This document shows, in pieces, positions 55,229 through 62,885 of a stretch of 64,000 nt of DNA. Every line of letters starts with the position of its first letter. The first letter of the stretch is position 1. Origin of the DNA: JAJDTR01 sp965220415 (GTDB lineage: Bacteria > Poribacteria > WGA-4E > JAJDTR01); NCBI GenBank assembly GCA_965220415.1, contig OZ244829.1, positions 1,178,001-1,242,000 of the forward strand, given 5' to 3'. Under the pieces are notes generated by a model. That model was given only the letters and a program-made list of their open reading frames with translations. It was not told where the DNA came from and did no database searches. The position numbers and the translations under genes are program-made.

Positions 55229-55270
55229 CTTAACTTGATCCCTATGAGGCTTAACTTGATCCCTATGAGG
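55229..55270 (+). repeat. Two tandem 21-bp units upstream of B1
   Basis: CTTAACTTGATCCCTATGAGG occurs twice, and the B1 start (CTTAACATGGATTCCCT) is a third, modified unit. Related sequence occurs near 19230 and 54957 in reverse. Confidence 0.75.
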
Positions 55271-55276
55271 CTTAAC

Positions 55277-55885
55277 ATGGATTCCCTAAAGAAATACTGG
55301 TACATTCCAGTATTCATCGCAGCCTGCGTTATGCTTGGTGTGCTTGTTATTTATACCAATCAACCGTACGAAGAACCTCAAGTAACTTATGTCATGCCGG
55401 AGCGAACGCGTAACGTTCAAATCAATACTGGTCGTACCACTGCGCCAAGTGTAACTGCATTGCCCCAAACCGAAACGACGAATCAGGTTGAAAGCAATGC
55501 AGAGTTCGGCGAACCCAGTATGCCTGCTGAACCTGTTAAACAGACGAGTCAAAGCACATCAGGGGCAAGTGGGAGTACTGCCCAAACCGCATCGGATGAT
55601 ACTGTGTCTGACGAGGAACTGCAAAGGCAGTTGGATGAAGTGGCTAAGTATGGGGACTATTTGGAAAAAGAAACGGTTGAGTACAATGCTATCATGTCCG
55701 ATTTTTATGATACGAAAGCCGATGAATTGCGTGCTCAATCTCTAGCACAACGGCGTTTATATCTCGAAGGGTATCGTGCAGAATTGGAAAGCGATCCGGA
55801 TGATGGCGATGACAAGGAACTCACTGATTCAATCATTGATTCCTTTGTCAGATCAATGAATGAGAGAGGGGTGTATTTTGACTAA
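55277..55885 (+). CDS. Membrane-anchored protein of unknown family B (B1)
   Basis: A 202-aa protein. The N-terminal anchor is YWYIPVFIAACVMLGVLVIY, directly followed by the family B hallmark (Q/K)(V/I)TYVMPER, shared with the gene at 57772. A Ser/Thr/Gln-rich linker then leads to an acidic helical C-terminal half (SDEELQRQLDEVAKYGDYLE). ATG 55277 is chosen because the anchor starts there; the upstream 50 codons read tandem repeats. The ribosome-binding site is weak (TGAGG). A truncated type III element begins right after its stop. Function is unknown; it is paired with A1. Confidence 0.7.
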   Translation: MDSLKKYWYIPVFIAACVMLGVLVIYTNQPYEEPQVTYVMPERTRNVQINTGRTTAPSVTALPQTETTNQVESNAEFGEPSMPAEPVKQTSQSTSGASGSTAQTASDDTVSDEELQRQLDEVAKYGDYLEKETVEYNAIMSDFYDTKADELRAQSLAQRRLYLEGYRAELESDPDDGDDKELTDSIIDSFVRSMNERGVYFD

Positions 55886-56079
55886 GCGCCAACAGGAAAT
55901 CGCGACCTGGAGAGGGATTTTCTATCGCACTCCTTAATCAGTCGCTTGATCGCTCCTACATTACGCTCAGGGATCTCTATCGCACTCACTATCCGTTCGC
56001 TTGATGGTGTAGGAACGGGGATTAAACTGCAGCACGACGAACCAACATCCCAAAACCGATCGATGGACTAAACAGTTAT
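55886..56079 (-). mobile_element. Type III element, truncated inverted copy b
   Basis: The segment from GCGCCAACAGGAAATCGCGA to GACTAAACAGTTAT is the reverse complement of most of the element at 32267-32488, including the GGGGATTAAACT and GATC-unit parts. The end next to B1 is missing. The B1 stop codon directly abuts the truncated end. Confidence 0.65.
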
Positions 56080-56185
56080 GAATTTTCTAAATGCGCCTTT
56101 CGCGAAAGGGACATTGGGATGTTAATGACCTAGAAATTCGACAGTTGTGACCTCCGAAGTGCCGAAACATGGTCTTACCATCAAA

Positions 56186-56201
56186 TGTTCAAACGGGTTC
56201 T
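56186..56201 (+). repeat. Isolated type I right end
   Basis: TGTTCAAACGGGTTCT, preceded by GGTCTTACCATCAAA, corresponds to the right end of type I elements. A type II copy begins at the next base, so one element lies exactly beside the other's terminus. Confidence 0.5.
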
Positions 56202-56365
56202 TATACTCAGCATCGGTTAATTTTGCGCAATTGTGCACCGAGGGTTTGTAGGAGCGATCTCCGAATCGCGAAGGTCGGGAATCGGAATTCCCTCCTACCA
56301 TCCGCGAAACTCACGCTCCATTTCTTGACTCTTAAAATACGCATCTTCCAACGGCGTAGAGTATA
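56202..56365 (+). mobile_element. Type II miniature inverted-repeat element, copy 3
   Basis: 164 bp, TATACTC to GAGTATA, the inverted partner of 51956-52118. The interior carries CGAATCGCGAAGGTCGGGAA and the CATTTCTTGACTCTTAAAA stretch. Non-coding. Confidence 0.7.
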
Positions 56366-56416
56366 GTTCCGGAGAGAACACCACGTTTTCTCACAACTGA
56401 TAAAGGAGACAACATC

Positions 56417-56485
56417 ATGCTTACGAGAAAGAGCCTCGTGCTTCCAACCAGCAGTCTGATGCCTAAAAGGGGGTGTCCATCATGA
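56417..56485 (+). CDS. Possible 22-aa leader peptide coupled to A2
   Basis: A short frame with the good site AAAGGAG about 9 nt upstream of ATG 56417. It encodes MLTRKSLVLPTSSLMPKRGC plus PS, and its TGA (56483-56485) overlaps the ATG of A2 (ATGA). Strong initiation plus stop-start overlap suggests translational coupling. No similarity is recognised. It may be just a 5' relic of an older N terminus. Confidence 0.4.
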   Translation: MLTRKSLVLPTSSLMPKRGCPS

Positions 56486-57078
56486 AATGGGTTTGGGTTT
56501 CAATGGCTGCATCAATGCTCATAATTGCAGTAGCCGTAACTTATAGCTACCATAGGCAACAAGAGATTACAGCAATTGAACAACAAGTATCTGCGATTAT
56601 GGAAATACAGTCCGAACCAATAGTGGCTGTAAAACCTGCAAGGGTAGAAACCTTAATCGAGACACATGACCATGCTTCTGACACCAACTCCTTGAACTTA
56701 GATGAAAAAACTCTAAGCGATGAGGGGTGTTGCCCCGAGGAAGAAGTCAACGAACCGTATGGTTTTCATGCAGGAGTTGATACTGTATTAGAGGGCAGGG
56801 GAGAATCTACTGTAAAGTCTAAGACTGTTCAACTTACAGGTGATGCTCTTCTTAGGCAAATTCTGACTAAGGAGTTTGGAGACGACCCTGAGATTGACAA
56901 ATATATCGCGCTATCACATAGGATAGGCGATGGCACACATAAAGGGTTGGCAACCATGCTAGAGTGGGCACGGCTTGAGTGTAAATTCAACTGGAGCCAA
57001 GATGCTCAAGCCCTGTATGATGATTTTGCCGAATTAGCTGAAAACCCTGAGCTTGTCACGGAGTTTTCATTCAGGTAG
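56482..57078 (+). CDS. Membrane-anchored protein of unknown family A (A2)
   Basis: A 198-aa protein. The anchor is WVWVSMAASMLIIAVAVTYS. The extracytoplasmic part carries the family A motifs GCCPEEEVNEPYG and LTKEFGDDPEIDKYIALSHR, then a Trp-rich helical end (ATMLEWARLECKFNWSQDAQ). ATG 56482 has AAGGGGG 8 nt upstream; GTG 56473 is in frame. It is homologous to A1 and followed by B2, so an ancestral A-B pair was duplicated. Function is unknown. Confidence 0.72.
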   Translation: MKWVWVSMAASMLIIAVAVTYSYHRQQEITAIEQQVSAIMEIQSEPIVAVKPARVETLIETHDHASDTNSLNLDEKTLSDEGCCPEEEVNEPYGFHAGVDTVLEGRGESTVKSKTVQLTGDALLRQILTKEFGDDPEIDKYIALSHRIGDGTHKGLATMLEWARLECKFNWSQDAQALYDDFAELAENPELVTEFSFR

Positions 57079-57093
57079 TAGCACAGGCAGTCA

Positions 57094-57130
57094 GAAAAAA
57101 AGCAGGGTCTAATATCCCACAGCCTTTTTT
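57094..57130 (+). terminator. Possible terminator after A2
   Basis: An A-tract with AGCAGGG pairs imperfectly with CCCACAGCC and a T-tract (TTTTTT at 57125-57130). It is 16 bp past the A2 stop. The stem is weak in its middle. Confidence 0.45.
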
Positions 57131-57201
57131 CAGTGAACGGGTGATAGCAATCGCGAATGACAGACCTCATTTACAGAGTGATACTACTAGCCTGAAGCCG
57201 A

Positions 57202-57337
57202 AATATTGGTCAAGGCAGAAACAACAATTGTAAACATTCCGGCTGAATGGCAAAAGCATGAGGAGTTGTATAGTTGATTATGTGAAGTACAGCCAGAGGA
57301 ATGTTGCCCAGAAGAAGAAGCCAGTGAACTATTTTAG
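57202..57337 (+). pseudogene. Decayed family A gene (A3 remnant)
   Basis: In one frame the segment reads ILVKAETTIVNIPAEWQ, an in-frame TGA (57275-57277), then EVQPEECCPEEEASELF and TAG. The CCPEEE motif matches A2. The N-terminal anchor and the PEID region are absent. A type I element begins 9 bp after its stop. Confidence 0.6.
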
Positions 57338-57345
57338 GCTCCTTC

Positions 57346-57653
57346 AGAGCTTGTTTGAAAAGTACAATTTGTAGGGTGCGATCAACCAAGCGGATAGCGC
57401 GGGCGATAGAAATCCCCTGCGCACCAGCCTTTAAAAGCCCCGGAGGGGATCAAACGAGTGAATAGCGAGTGCGATAGAGATCTTGAAGGTGTATAGATAC
57501 ACCGAAACTCCCGCACATCTAAGCCCCAGCGGGGATCAAGCGAGTGGATAACGAGTGCGATAGAGATTCCACAGGTATGTGGCAGGAAATTACGAAAGAC
57601 ATGTCTTCAAATGACCAAAAATGGCTTGACTACGGACTTTTCAAACAGGCTCT
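57346..57653 (+). mobile_element. Type I miniature inverted-repeat element, copy 4, with nested units
   Basis: 308 bp. Ends are AGAGCTTGTTTGAAAAGT and ACTTTTCAAACAGGCTCT. It carries three GATC-type units (57380-57414, 57448-57482, 57534-57568). The first interrupts the GTAGGGTGCG...TGCGCACCAG hairpin that is intact in copies 3 and 5. Confidence 0.75.
57380..57414 (+). repeat. 35-bp GATC-bounded unit nested in the type I hairpin
   Basis: It begins GATCAACCAAGCGGATAGCG and ends GATAGAAATC. The flanks GTAGGGTGC and TGCGCACCAG are the two halves of a hairpin that is continuous in other copies, so this unit behaves like an insertion. Confidence 0.7.
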
Positions 57654-57771
57654 TAACCTCTTTTGATTAAAGAATCAAAATTTGGGTTATTAGCGGTGTT
57701 CGTTGTGCCTGCTGTTCAGTACACATAAAAGGTGATGGGAAATTTTACCGAAAACAAAGCGTGGCTGGACA

Positions 57772-58521
57772 ATGTACATAGTGTTGTTTATCCTTTGTAT
57801 CGGGATTATAGGTTTTCTGAAATATTACAAGCCTGCACCTGTAGAGCCGAAAATAACCTATGTGATGCCAGAACGAGCAGGCAGGGCAAGTTACAACAAT
57901 AGGCTTTCACTGCCGATAACAAGACCTTCCGAAATAAAATTGGATAAGGTACAGCCAGAACTTGAACAAACACCTACTGAGTCAAATCCGATTATCGGGG
58001 AGGAGAGTAAAGCTGTAGGTGATGACATTTTGGATGAATTGTCTTATGAGGAATTGGAAATGCTGATAGCCGAAGTAGAGGATAATCAACCAGTATCTGC
58101 CTTTGGCTTTGGTGCATTTCCCGAAGTGCCTTTAGACTACCCCGATACACCTATTTGGAAAGAGGATGATTACCCCGCAGGCGATTCCGTATTTGGCAGG
58201 GATTTTATGAAGTCAATGGAATTGATAGAGAGGGTACTGATTAAACTCTGGTCTCAGGGGAATAGGGTTAGTTCAGGTTCAACGCATAAAGGGCTAATCT
58301 TACCACATTACCCTAACACAGTCTATTTAGAGTGGGATTACATTGACGAACCCGATGGAACAACTACCAGATATGTTTCGGGGGTTACTAGTGGTCCCGA
58401 TGTACCGCCTAGCGTTCATGATTCTATAATGGACGATGGGGTTATACCATCTGGCATAACGGTGCTAGATGCCAACTCGGAAGGAATAGACCCTTACTCC
58501 TTCCTAAATCTCAATCAATAA
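57772..58521 (+). CDS. Membrane-anchored protein of unknown family B (B2)
   Basis: A 249-aa protein. The short anchor is MYIVLFILCIGIIGFLKYYK, followed by EPKITYVMPERAGRASYN, the family B hallmark. An acidic Glu/Leu helix (DILDELSYEELEMLIAEVED) and a C-terminal domain with WDYIDEPDGTTTRYVSGVTS follow, which is absent from B1. ATG 57772 lacks a strong site and is the only start in the frame after an upstream stop. It is followed within 11 bp by the gene at 58533, probably co-transcribed. No known family. Confidence 0.7.
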   Translation: MYIVLFILCIGIIGFLKYYKPAPVEPKITYVMPERAGRASYNNRLSLPITRPSEIKLDKVQPELEQTPTESNPIIGEESKAVGDDILDELSYEELEMLIAEVEDNQPVSAFGFGAFPEVPLDYPDTPIWKEDDYPAGDSVFGRDFMKSMELIERVLIKLWSQGNRVSSGSTHKGLILPHYPNTVYLEWDYIDEPDGTTTRYVSGVTSGPDVPPSVHDSIMDDGVIPSGITVLDANSEGIDPYSFLNLNQ

Positions 58522-58532
58522 GGAGAAGAAAA

Positions 58533-58922
58533 ATGTGTAGACGTTTTGGAGTTGCCCTGATAACCTGCCTATTTACAACTTTTTCAATGCTGCCTTTTAT
58601 AGCGATAAGCGACAGTAATTGTGACGAAGGGGTGTGCGCTGGTGCTTGGGTAACAGGACAAACAAAACTAAAAGCAAAGGCAAGGGGCAATGCCCCATCT
58701 TCATTGAAAGGCAGGTGGACGTACAGGGTGAAGTCTGGTAGTAAAGAGAAAAAGGACCGAATAGTTTACATGAGAGGGATTAGCAAAAGCAAGGATGTAT
58801 CGGATTACTCATTGACTGCGTTAGCCTATTCACACAATGCTGCAAGGAGTAGGTATAGCGATAGTGGTAGATTATATTCTGCCCAAGCCTATGATTCCGA
58901 ACCCGACGATGATAATGGTTAG
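58533..58922 (+). CDS. Small secreted protein of unknown function
   Basis: A 129-aa protein. Signal peptide is GVALITCLFTTFSMLPFIAI, then SDSNCDEGVCAGAW with a Cys pair, a basic stretch (KLKAKARGNAPSSLKGRW) and a Tyr/Ser-rich end with DSEPDDDNG. AAGGAG lies 8 nt before ATG 58533. The 11-bp spacing makes it part of the B2 transcript. It is not recognised. A type I element starts 48 bp after the stop. Confidence 0.7.
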   Translation: MCRRFGVALITCLFTTFSMLPFIAISDSNCDEGVCAGAWVTGQTKLKAKARGNAPSSLKGRWTYRVKSGSKEKKDRIVYMRGISKSKDVSDYSLTALAYSHNAARSRYSDSGRLYSAQAYDSEPDDDNG

Positions 58923-58970
58923 ATGTGTCGCTAACGTAGGCCATTTTTTTGCGAGGAGGTTTATTCCTTA

Positions 58971-59252
58971 AGAGCCTGTTTGAAAAGTACAATTTGTAGG
59001 GTGCGCACTGCGCACCAGCCTTTAAAAGCCCCGGAGGGGATCAAACGAGTGAATAGCGAGTGCGATAGAGATCTTGAAGGTGTATAGATACACCGAATCT
59101 CCCGCACATCTAAGCCCCAACGGGGATCAACCGAGCGGATAGCGAGGACGATAGAGATTCCACAGGTATATAGCGGACAATACAAAAACATAAAAAAGCC
59201 TGTCTCCAAACGACTGAATATGGTTCTGATACCGACTATTCAAACAGGTTCT
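58971..59252 (+). mobile_element. Type I miniature inverted-repeat element, copy 5
   Basis: 282 bp. Ends are AGAGCCTGTTTGAAAAGT and ACTATTCAAACAGGTTCT, as in copy 2. The interior has the intact GTAGGGTGCGCACTGCGCAC hairpin, two 35-bp GATC-type units (59039-59073 and 59125-59159) and GGTGTATAGATACACC. Confidence 0.75.
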
Positions 59253-59364
59253 CAATGTCTGGCACTTTTTCTGAGGAACAACCTGCACAAAGCAGTGATA
59301 GTGCTGAGACCTCAATGATGTAATAGACCCTTCCAGTTTCTCAACCTGAATTTAGGAGGTTATT

Positions 59365-60372
59365 ATGTTAATTCAAGTTTTCCGGAAACTCACCGTATGG
59401 ATAGTTGTACTATTCTCGAACAACAGACCTAGTGGAATTGCCTTTCTCTGTTTCATCCTATTGATATCCGGATGTGGCGCGGATGAAACCATCAACAACC
59501 CTGTAGGCGGAAGAGGCGCGACGGATACAACGCCAACCCCGACATCGCCGCATTACTTTCCAATGACACTCGGTAGCCGATGGGTTTACCAAAATCCTGA
59601 CGGATCCGAATGGACGCGAGAAGTAGCCAACGCCGATTTCCTTGAAGCCCATCAATCTGCCCACTCCTTCAATTACAATCCACCAATTGAAGAAGGGCAA
59701 CTCGATCTTTTCAAGACACCCTTGTATATAACAACCCCTGATCGAATCGTTCGGCCTATCAAAACCAGCGAAATTGGGCATCCTAAGCCAGTAGTTGACA
59801 TTCGTTATTCCATCGGAATTCAAATGGAAAGGAATAACGGGCGCTTTATTAGACGCTTTGGTTTTGTTGGTTTTCATACTTACAGAATACGCGGGTTTGA
59901 ACGCAGTGATTTCACATTCCTCAGACCGCCGCTTGTTCCCGGCAAGACTTGGCGAGTATTTAGTATAGCTCTGCGTGGTAGCCATAATATTCACAATGTC
60001 GCCTCCGAATTCACTCACGTATTGGAAGCGCATTTGTTGATTTCGGCTCAGATTAACGAAGAACTGCAAACAGTCGTAACACCCGCAGGCAAGTTTGAGG
60101 GCTGCCTTGAAATTGAGTATTACGAGACACGGTCAGTAGAAACGACAGAGATTCAATCCGATCTGATACCGAAAGAATACGAGGAGGAACGTGACCTTCT
60201 AGAAACGAAAATTCATGAAACGGCAGCAACCGAGTTTTTGAAGCTAATGCCGAACATACCATTGGGAACCCTGTGGTTAGCGCCAGGGGTGGGACCAGTG
60301 AAAATTGAGACGCCAAACGGCATCGCCGAATTGATTGACTACGAGATAAAGGCAGCAGCTAGTGTTCAGTGA
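59365..60372 (+). CDS. Lipoprotein, unknown Poribacteria-type family, paralogue 1
   Basis: A 335-aa protein. The N-terminal signal ends in lipobox LLISGC (in FILLISGCGADETINNP). After a Pro/Thr linker comes the family hallmark YFPMTLGSRWVYQNPDGSEW, then a beta-rich domain. The conserved end is LGTLWLAPGVGPVKIETPNG and IAELIDYEIK. The domain layout resembles other lipoproteins with a central lipocalin- or clamp-like beta domain, but no named family is recognised. AGGAGG precedes ATG 59365. It is first of four tandem paralogues. Confidence 0.78.
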   Translation: MLIQVFRKLTVWIVVLFSNNRPSGIAFLCFILLISGCGADETINNPVGGRGATDTTPTPTSPHYFPMTLGSRWVYQNPDGSEWTREVANADFLEAHQSAHSFNYNPPIEEGQLDLFKTPLYITTPDRIVRPIKTSEIGHPKPVVDIRYSIGIQMERNNGRFIRRFGFVGFHTYRIRGFERSDFTFLRPPLVPGKTWRVFSIALRGSHNIHNVASEFTHVLEAHLLISAQINEELQTVVTPAGKFEGCLEIEYYETRSVETTEIQSDLIPKEYEEERDLLETKIHETAATEFLKLMPNIPLGTLWLAPGVGPVKIETPNGIAELIDYEIKAAASVQ

Positions 60373-60472
60373 CCCGTCGGGAAAGATAGGCTTGTCCGGT
60401 GACGCAACAGAGTGGAAAGACTATGTAAACCTTTGGAAAGATCAAATTCGCGCTTGGTGTTAGGAGGCAAAA

Positions 60473-61510
60473 ATGTTAATACACCGCTCCTTCAATAGAC
60501 GATTACCCCGTATGCACAGATCTAGACGGATTGCCATTCTTTTAACCATCTCGCTGATTCTCGGGTGCGGCGGAGAGGAGTCCGTGGACATATTGATGGT
60601 CGAGTCCGTGGAAGACGAAAAACCCATTAGCGACGTACCAATCTCCACACCCTATTATCCGATGACGGTCGGCAGTCGCTGGGTTTACCGCAACGCCGAC
60701 GGATCAGAATGGGCGAGAGAAGTCACCGAAACCAAGAACTTTGGTGGCAACGTCTATCATTACTTTGACTCCGTCCCGTCGCTCCAAGATACTCAAATAG
60801 AGTCTCTCAAGTTTCCCGTGTATGTAGCATTCCTCGACCGCCTTGACCGCAGAATCGCCCACAATGACATGGATGCCGCTGTCCGGGAAATTATTGTCGA
60901 TAGCGGTGGCGAAACCCCAAACTGGGTTCTCGGGATGGATTGCAGCAAACAGCGTGGTCGGAAGGCAGTGTGCGAATCAGAGAAGGATAGATCTACGCCA
61001 GGAATCTTAACCTACCTCTATCGTTACAACGCCAGTTTAACTTCGCATAGATTAACACTCTTCCCATTTCCGCTTGTTCCGGGCGAGACCTACAACACAA
61101 TCAATTTAAGACTGAGAGGGAGGGATGAGGGGCCGTTCTATGTTCATGATTTTGAAGCCGAAGTAGTGATTCTGGGAAAGACTGGCGACGACCGGGAATT
61201 GGTAAAGGTGTCTGCTGGCGCATTTGAGGATTGCCTCAAGATTCAATACGAAGCGAAGCTGGCATCGTATAGAACTATAGAGTTTAGAGATGTTGGGGAA
61301 ATCGCTATGATTTCCCCGAAGGCCTATCTCAAGACTGTAGAATCGGACATTCGCGAAGAGTTGACCGACCTGTCGATGCATTTAACAACAAAATTGGAAT
61401 TGCAAACTGTGTGGCTGGCGCCCTGGGTCGGACCGGTAAAAATTGAAACGCCGAACGGCATCGCCGAATTGATTGATTATGAAATTAAGACAGTGGTTAG
61501 TAGTCAGTGA
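60473..61510 (+). CDS. Lipoprotein, unknown family, paralogue 2
   Basis: A 345-aa protein. The lipobox is LILGC within SLILGCGGEESVD. Hallmarks are YYPMTVGSRWVYRNADGSEW, FPFPLVPGETYNTINLRLRG (matching LPLVPGQTW in paralogue 4) and VWLAPWVGPVKIETPNGIAE. GGAGG lies upstream of ATG 60473. The intergenic sequence before it (AACAGAGTGGAAAGACTATG ... GCGCTTGG) is shared with the next gap, so gene and spacer were duplicated together. Function is unknown; it likely sits at the outer membrane or periplasm. Confidence 0.78.
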   Translation: MLIHRSFNRRLPRMHRSRRIAILLTISLILGCGGEESVDILMVESVEDEKPISDVPISTPYYPMTVGSRWVYRNADGSEWAREVTETKNFGGNVYHYFDSVPSLQDTQIESLKFPVYVAFLDRLDRRIAHNDMDAAVREIIVDSGGETPNWVLGMDCSKQRGRKAVCESEKDRSTPGILTYLYRYNASLTSHRLTLFPFPLVPGETYNTINLRLRGRDEGPFYVHDFEAEVVILGKTGDDRELVKVSAGAFEDCLKIQYEAKLASYRTIEFRDVGEIAMISPKAYLKTVESDIREELTDLSMHLTTKLELQTVWLAPWVGPVKIETPNGIAELIDYEIKTVVSSQ

Positions 61511-61594
61511 CCTGTGGCCCAGTTATGGAAGGTAGTCTGCCCAATGACCAACAGAGTGGAAAGATTATATTGGCGCTTGGTTGTAGGAGGAGAA

Positions 61595-62698
61595 ATGTCC
61601 ATACATCGTTTTTTCAGAAGGCAATTCCCTCTGCGGAACCGGATTAGGGGGATCGCCTTTCTCTGTTTCATCCTATTTATTTCGGGGTGTGGCGAGGAAA
61701 CCATTGATAATCCGTTAGGCGGAGGTGTCAATGAAGAGGAAAAGATCGAGAAAGTCGTACCTATATCCATCCCCTATTATCCAATGACAGTCGGCAATCG
61801 CTGGGTTTACCGCAGTTCAGACGGATCCGAATGGTCGCGAGAAGTGACCAAAACCGAGGAAGTTGGCTCGCATCTTTACCATTTCTTCAGCTACGGTCCC
61901 CAAATTGACGACGATCAATTGGACTCTTCCGAGACTCCCACCTATACACCAACTCCTTATGTAAAAACCCTCGATGGGCAGCTTATATACAAAATCAAAC
62001 TGAGCGATCTTAACGAGGCGGTTCAGCAAACAATCTTCGAAAGCGGACGAGTACCTCCAAACAAATGGGGTATTTGGGTTGGATGTCGTACTGAAGGCGA
62101 ACGCGCTGTCGCAGTATGCCGAATGGAGAAACACGAAACTATATATCGCGACGGTAAGGCGCGAAGAGAAATAAACAACGATGCCTTAATGTGCTTATAT
62201 CAATACGATGCACGTGTGATTTGGAATAGTGAACTGACAGTGCTTCGCTTTCCTCTCGTCCCCTATCGGAGGTGGAAAGCGATCGATATCCGTGTGAGCG
62301 GAACTTGGTATCGGCCCCCCTTCCGGGATGATGATGGGGTCGGAGACACTCACTTTTTTGAAGCCGATGTTACGATTTCGGGAATAGCGGGGCAGCCGGA
62401 ATCGATCCTCACACCCGCAGGGGACTTCGAGAACTGTTTTAAAATCCAGTACGAGATGACGCGAATGTCCTTCGAAACTACAAAGTTTACGGCGGCTTGG
62501 CTTGTTTTTGAACAAAGGAAACTCGAACTTTTTGAAGCAGAGTTACGCAAAGAATTAACGACGCTTTTCAGGGACGCATTGCCAAGAATGCAGTTGGGCG
62601 CCGTGTGGCTAGCCCCGGATGTCGGACCGGTAAGAATAGAACGCGCGGACGGCATCTCGGAATTAATCTCGTACGATGTCAAGAAAGGCAGTGATTAG
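61595..62698 (+). CDS. Lipoprotein, unknown family, paralogue 3
   Basis: A 367-aa protein. The lipobox is LFISGC (IAFLCFILFISGCGEETID, nearly that of paralogue 1). Hallmarks are YYPMTVGNRWVYRSSDGSEW, LRFPLVPYRRW and VWLAPDVGPVRIERADGISE. ATG 61595 is chosen (AGGAGGAG upstream); the 27-codon extension to 61514 is spacer. It is longer than its siblings because of an insert around CRMEKHETIYRDGKARREIN. No known family. Confidence 0.78.
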   Translation: MSIHRFFRRQFPLRNRIRGIAFLCFILFISGCGEETIDNPLGGGVNEEEKIEKVVPISIPYYPMTVGNRWVYRSSDGSEWSREVTKTEEVGSHLYHFFSYGPQIDDDQLDSSETPTYTPTPYVKTLDGQLIYKIKLSDLNEAVQQTIFESGRVPPNKWGIWVGCRTEGERAVAVCRMEKHETIYRDGKARREINNDALMCLYQYDARVIWNSELTVLRFPLVPYRRWKAIDIRVSGTWYRPPFRDDDGVGDTHFFEADVTISGIAGQPESILTPAGDFENCFKIQYEMTRMSFETTKFTAAWLVFEQRKLELFEAELRKELTTLFRDALPRMQLGAVWLAPDVGPVRIERADGISELISYDVKKGSD

Positions 62699-62885
62699 TG
62701 GCTAGTGACAAGTGGTCAGTAATACCAATTCGTAATCCATAAGTTACAACAACCGAGGGTTCGTAGTAGTGCAATTCATTGCACGTCGCGGATTAGATGT
62801 AACATTTAGATTTTGAATTAGTATAAGACCTTCTCTACAGACAACCAATCGCAGCGTTGTCCTCAACAAGATTAAGGAGGCACCA

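Larger units (their letters stand above)
54895..55276. other. Intergenic with decoy start and tandem repeats
   Basis: It contains a perfect-site mini-ORF (54948-54974), the hairpin GGTAGGTGCGGTTTCCAACC from 55064 and two 21-bp tandem units just before the B1 start. No larger gene is supported; the frame from 55127 has no ribosome-binding site before 55277. Confidence 0.6.

Noticed and set aside
55127..55276. 50-codon N-terminal extension of B1
   Set aside because: It reads through two 21-bp tandem repeats and hairpin sequence, has no ribosome-binding site, and would bury the membrane anchor.
57346..59252. Repeated 35-bp units as a possible CRISPR array
   Set aside because: Spacing is irregular, there are no unique spacers of constant size, copies occur in both orientations across the window, and no cas genes are present.
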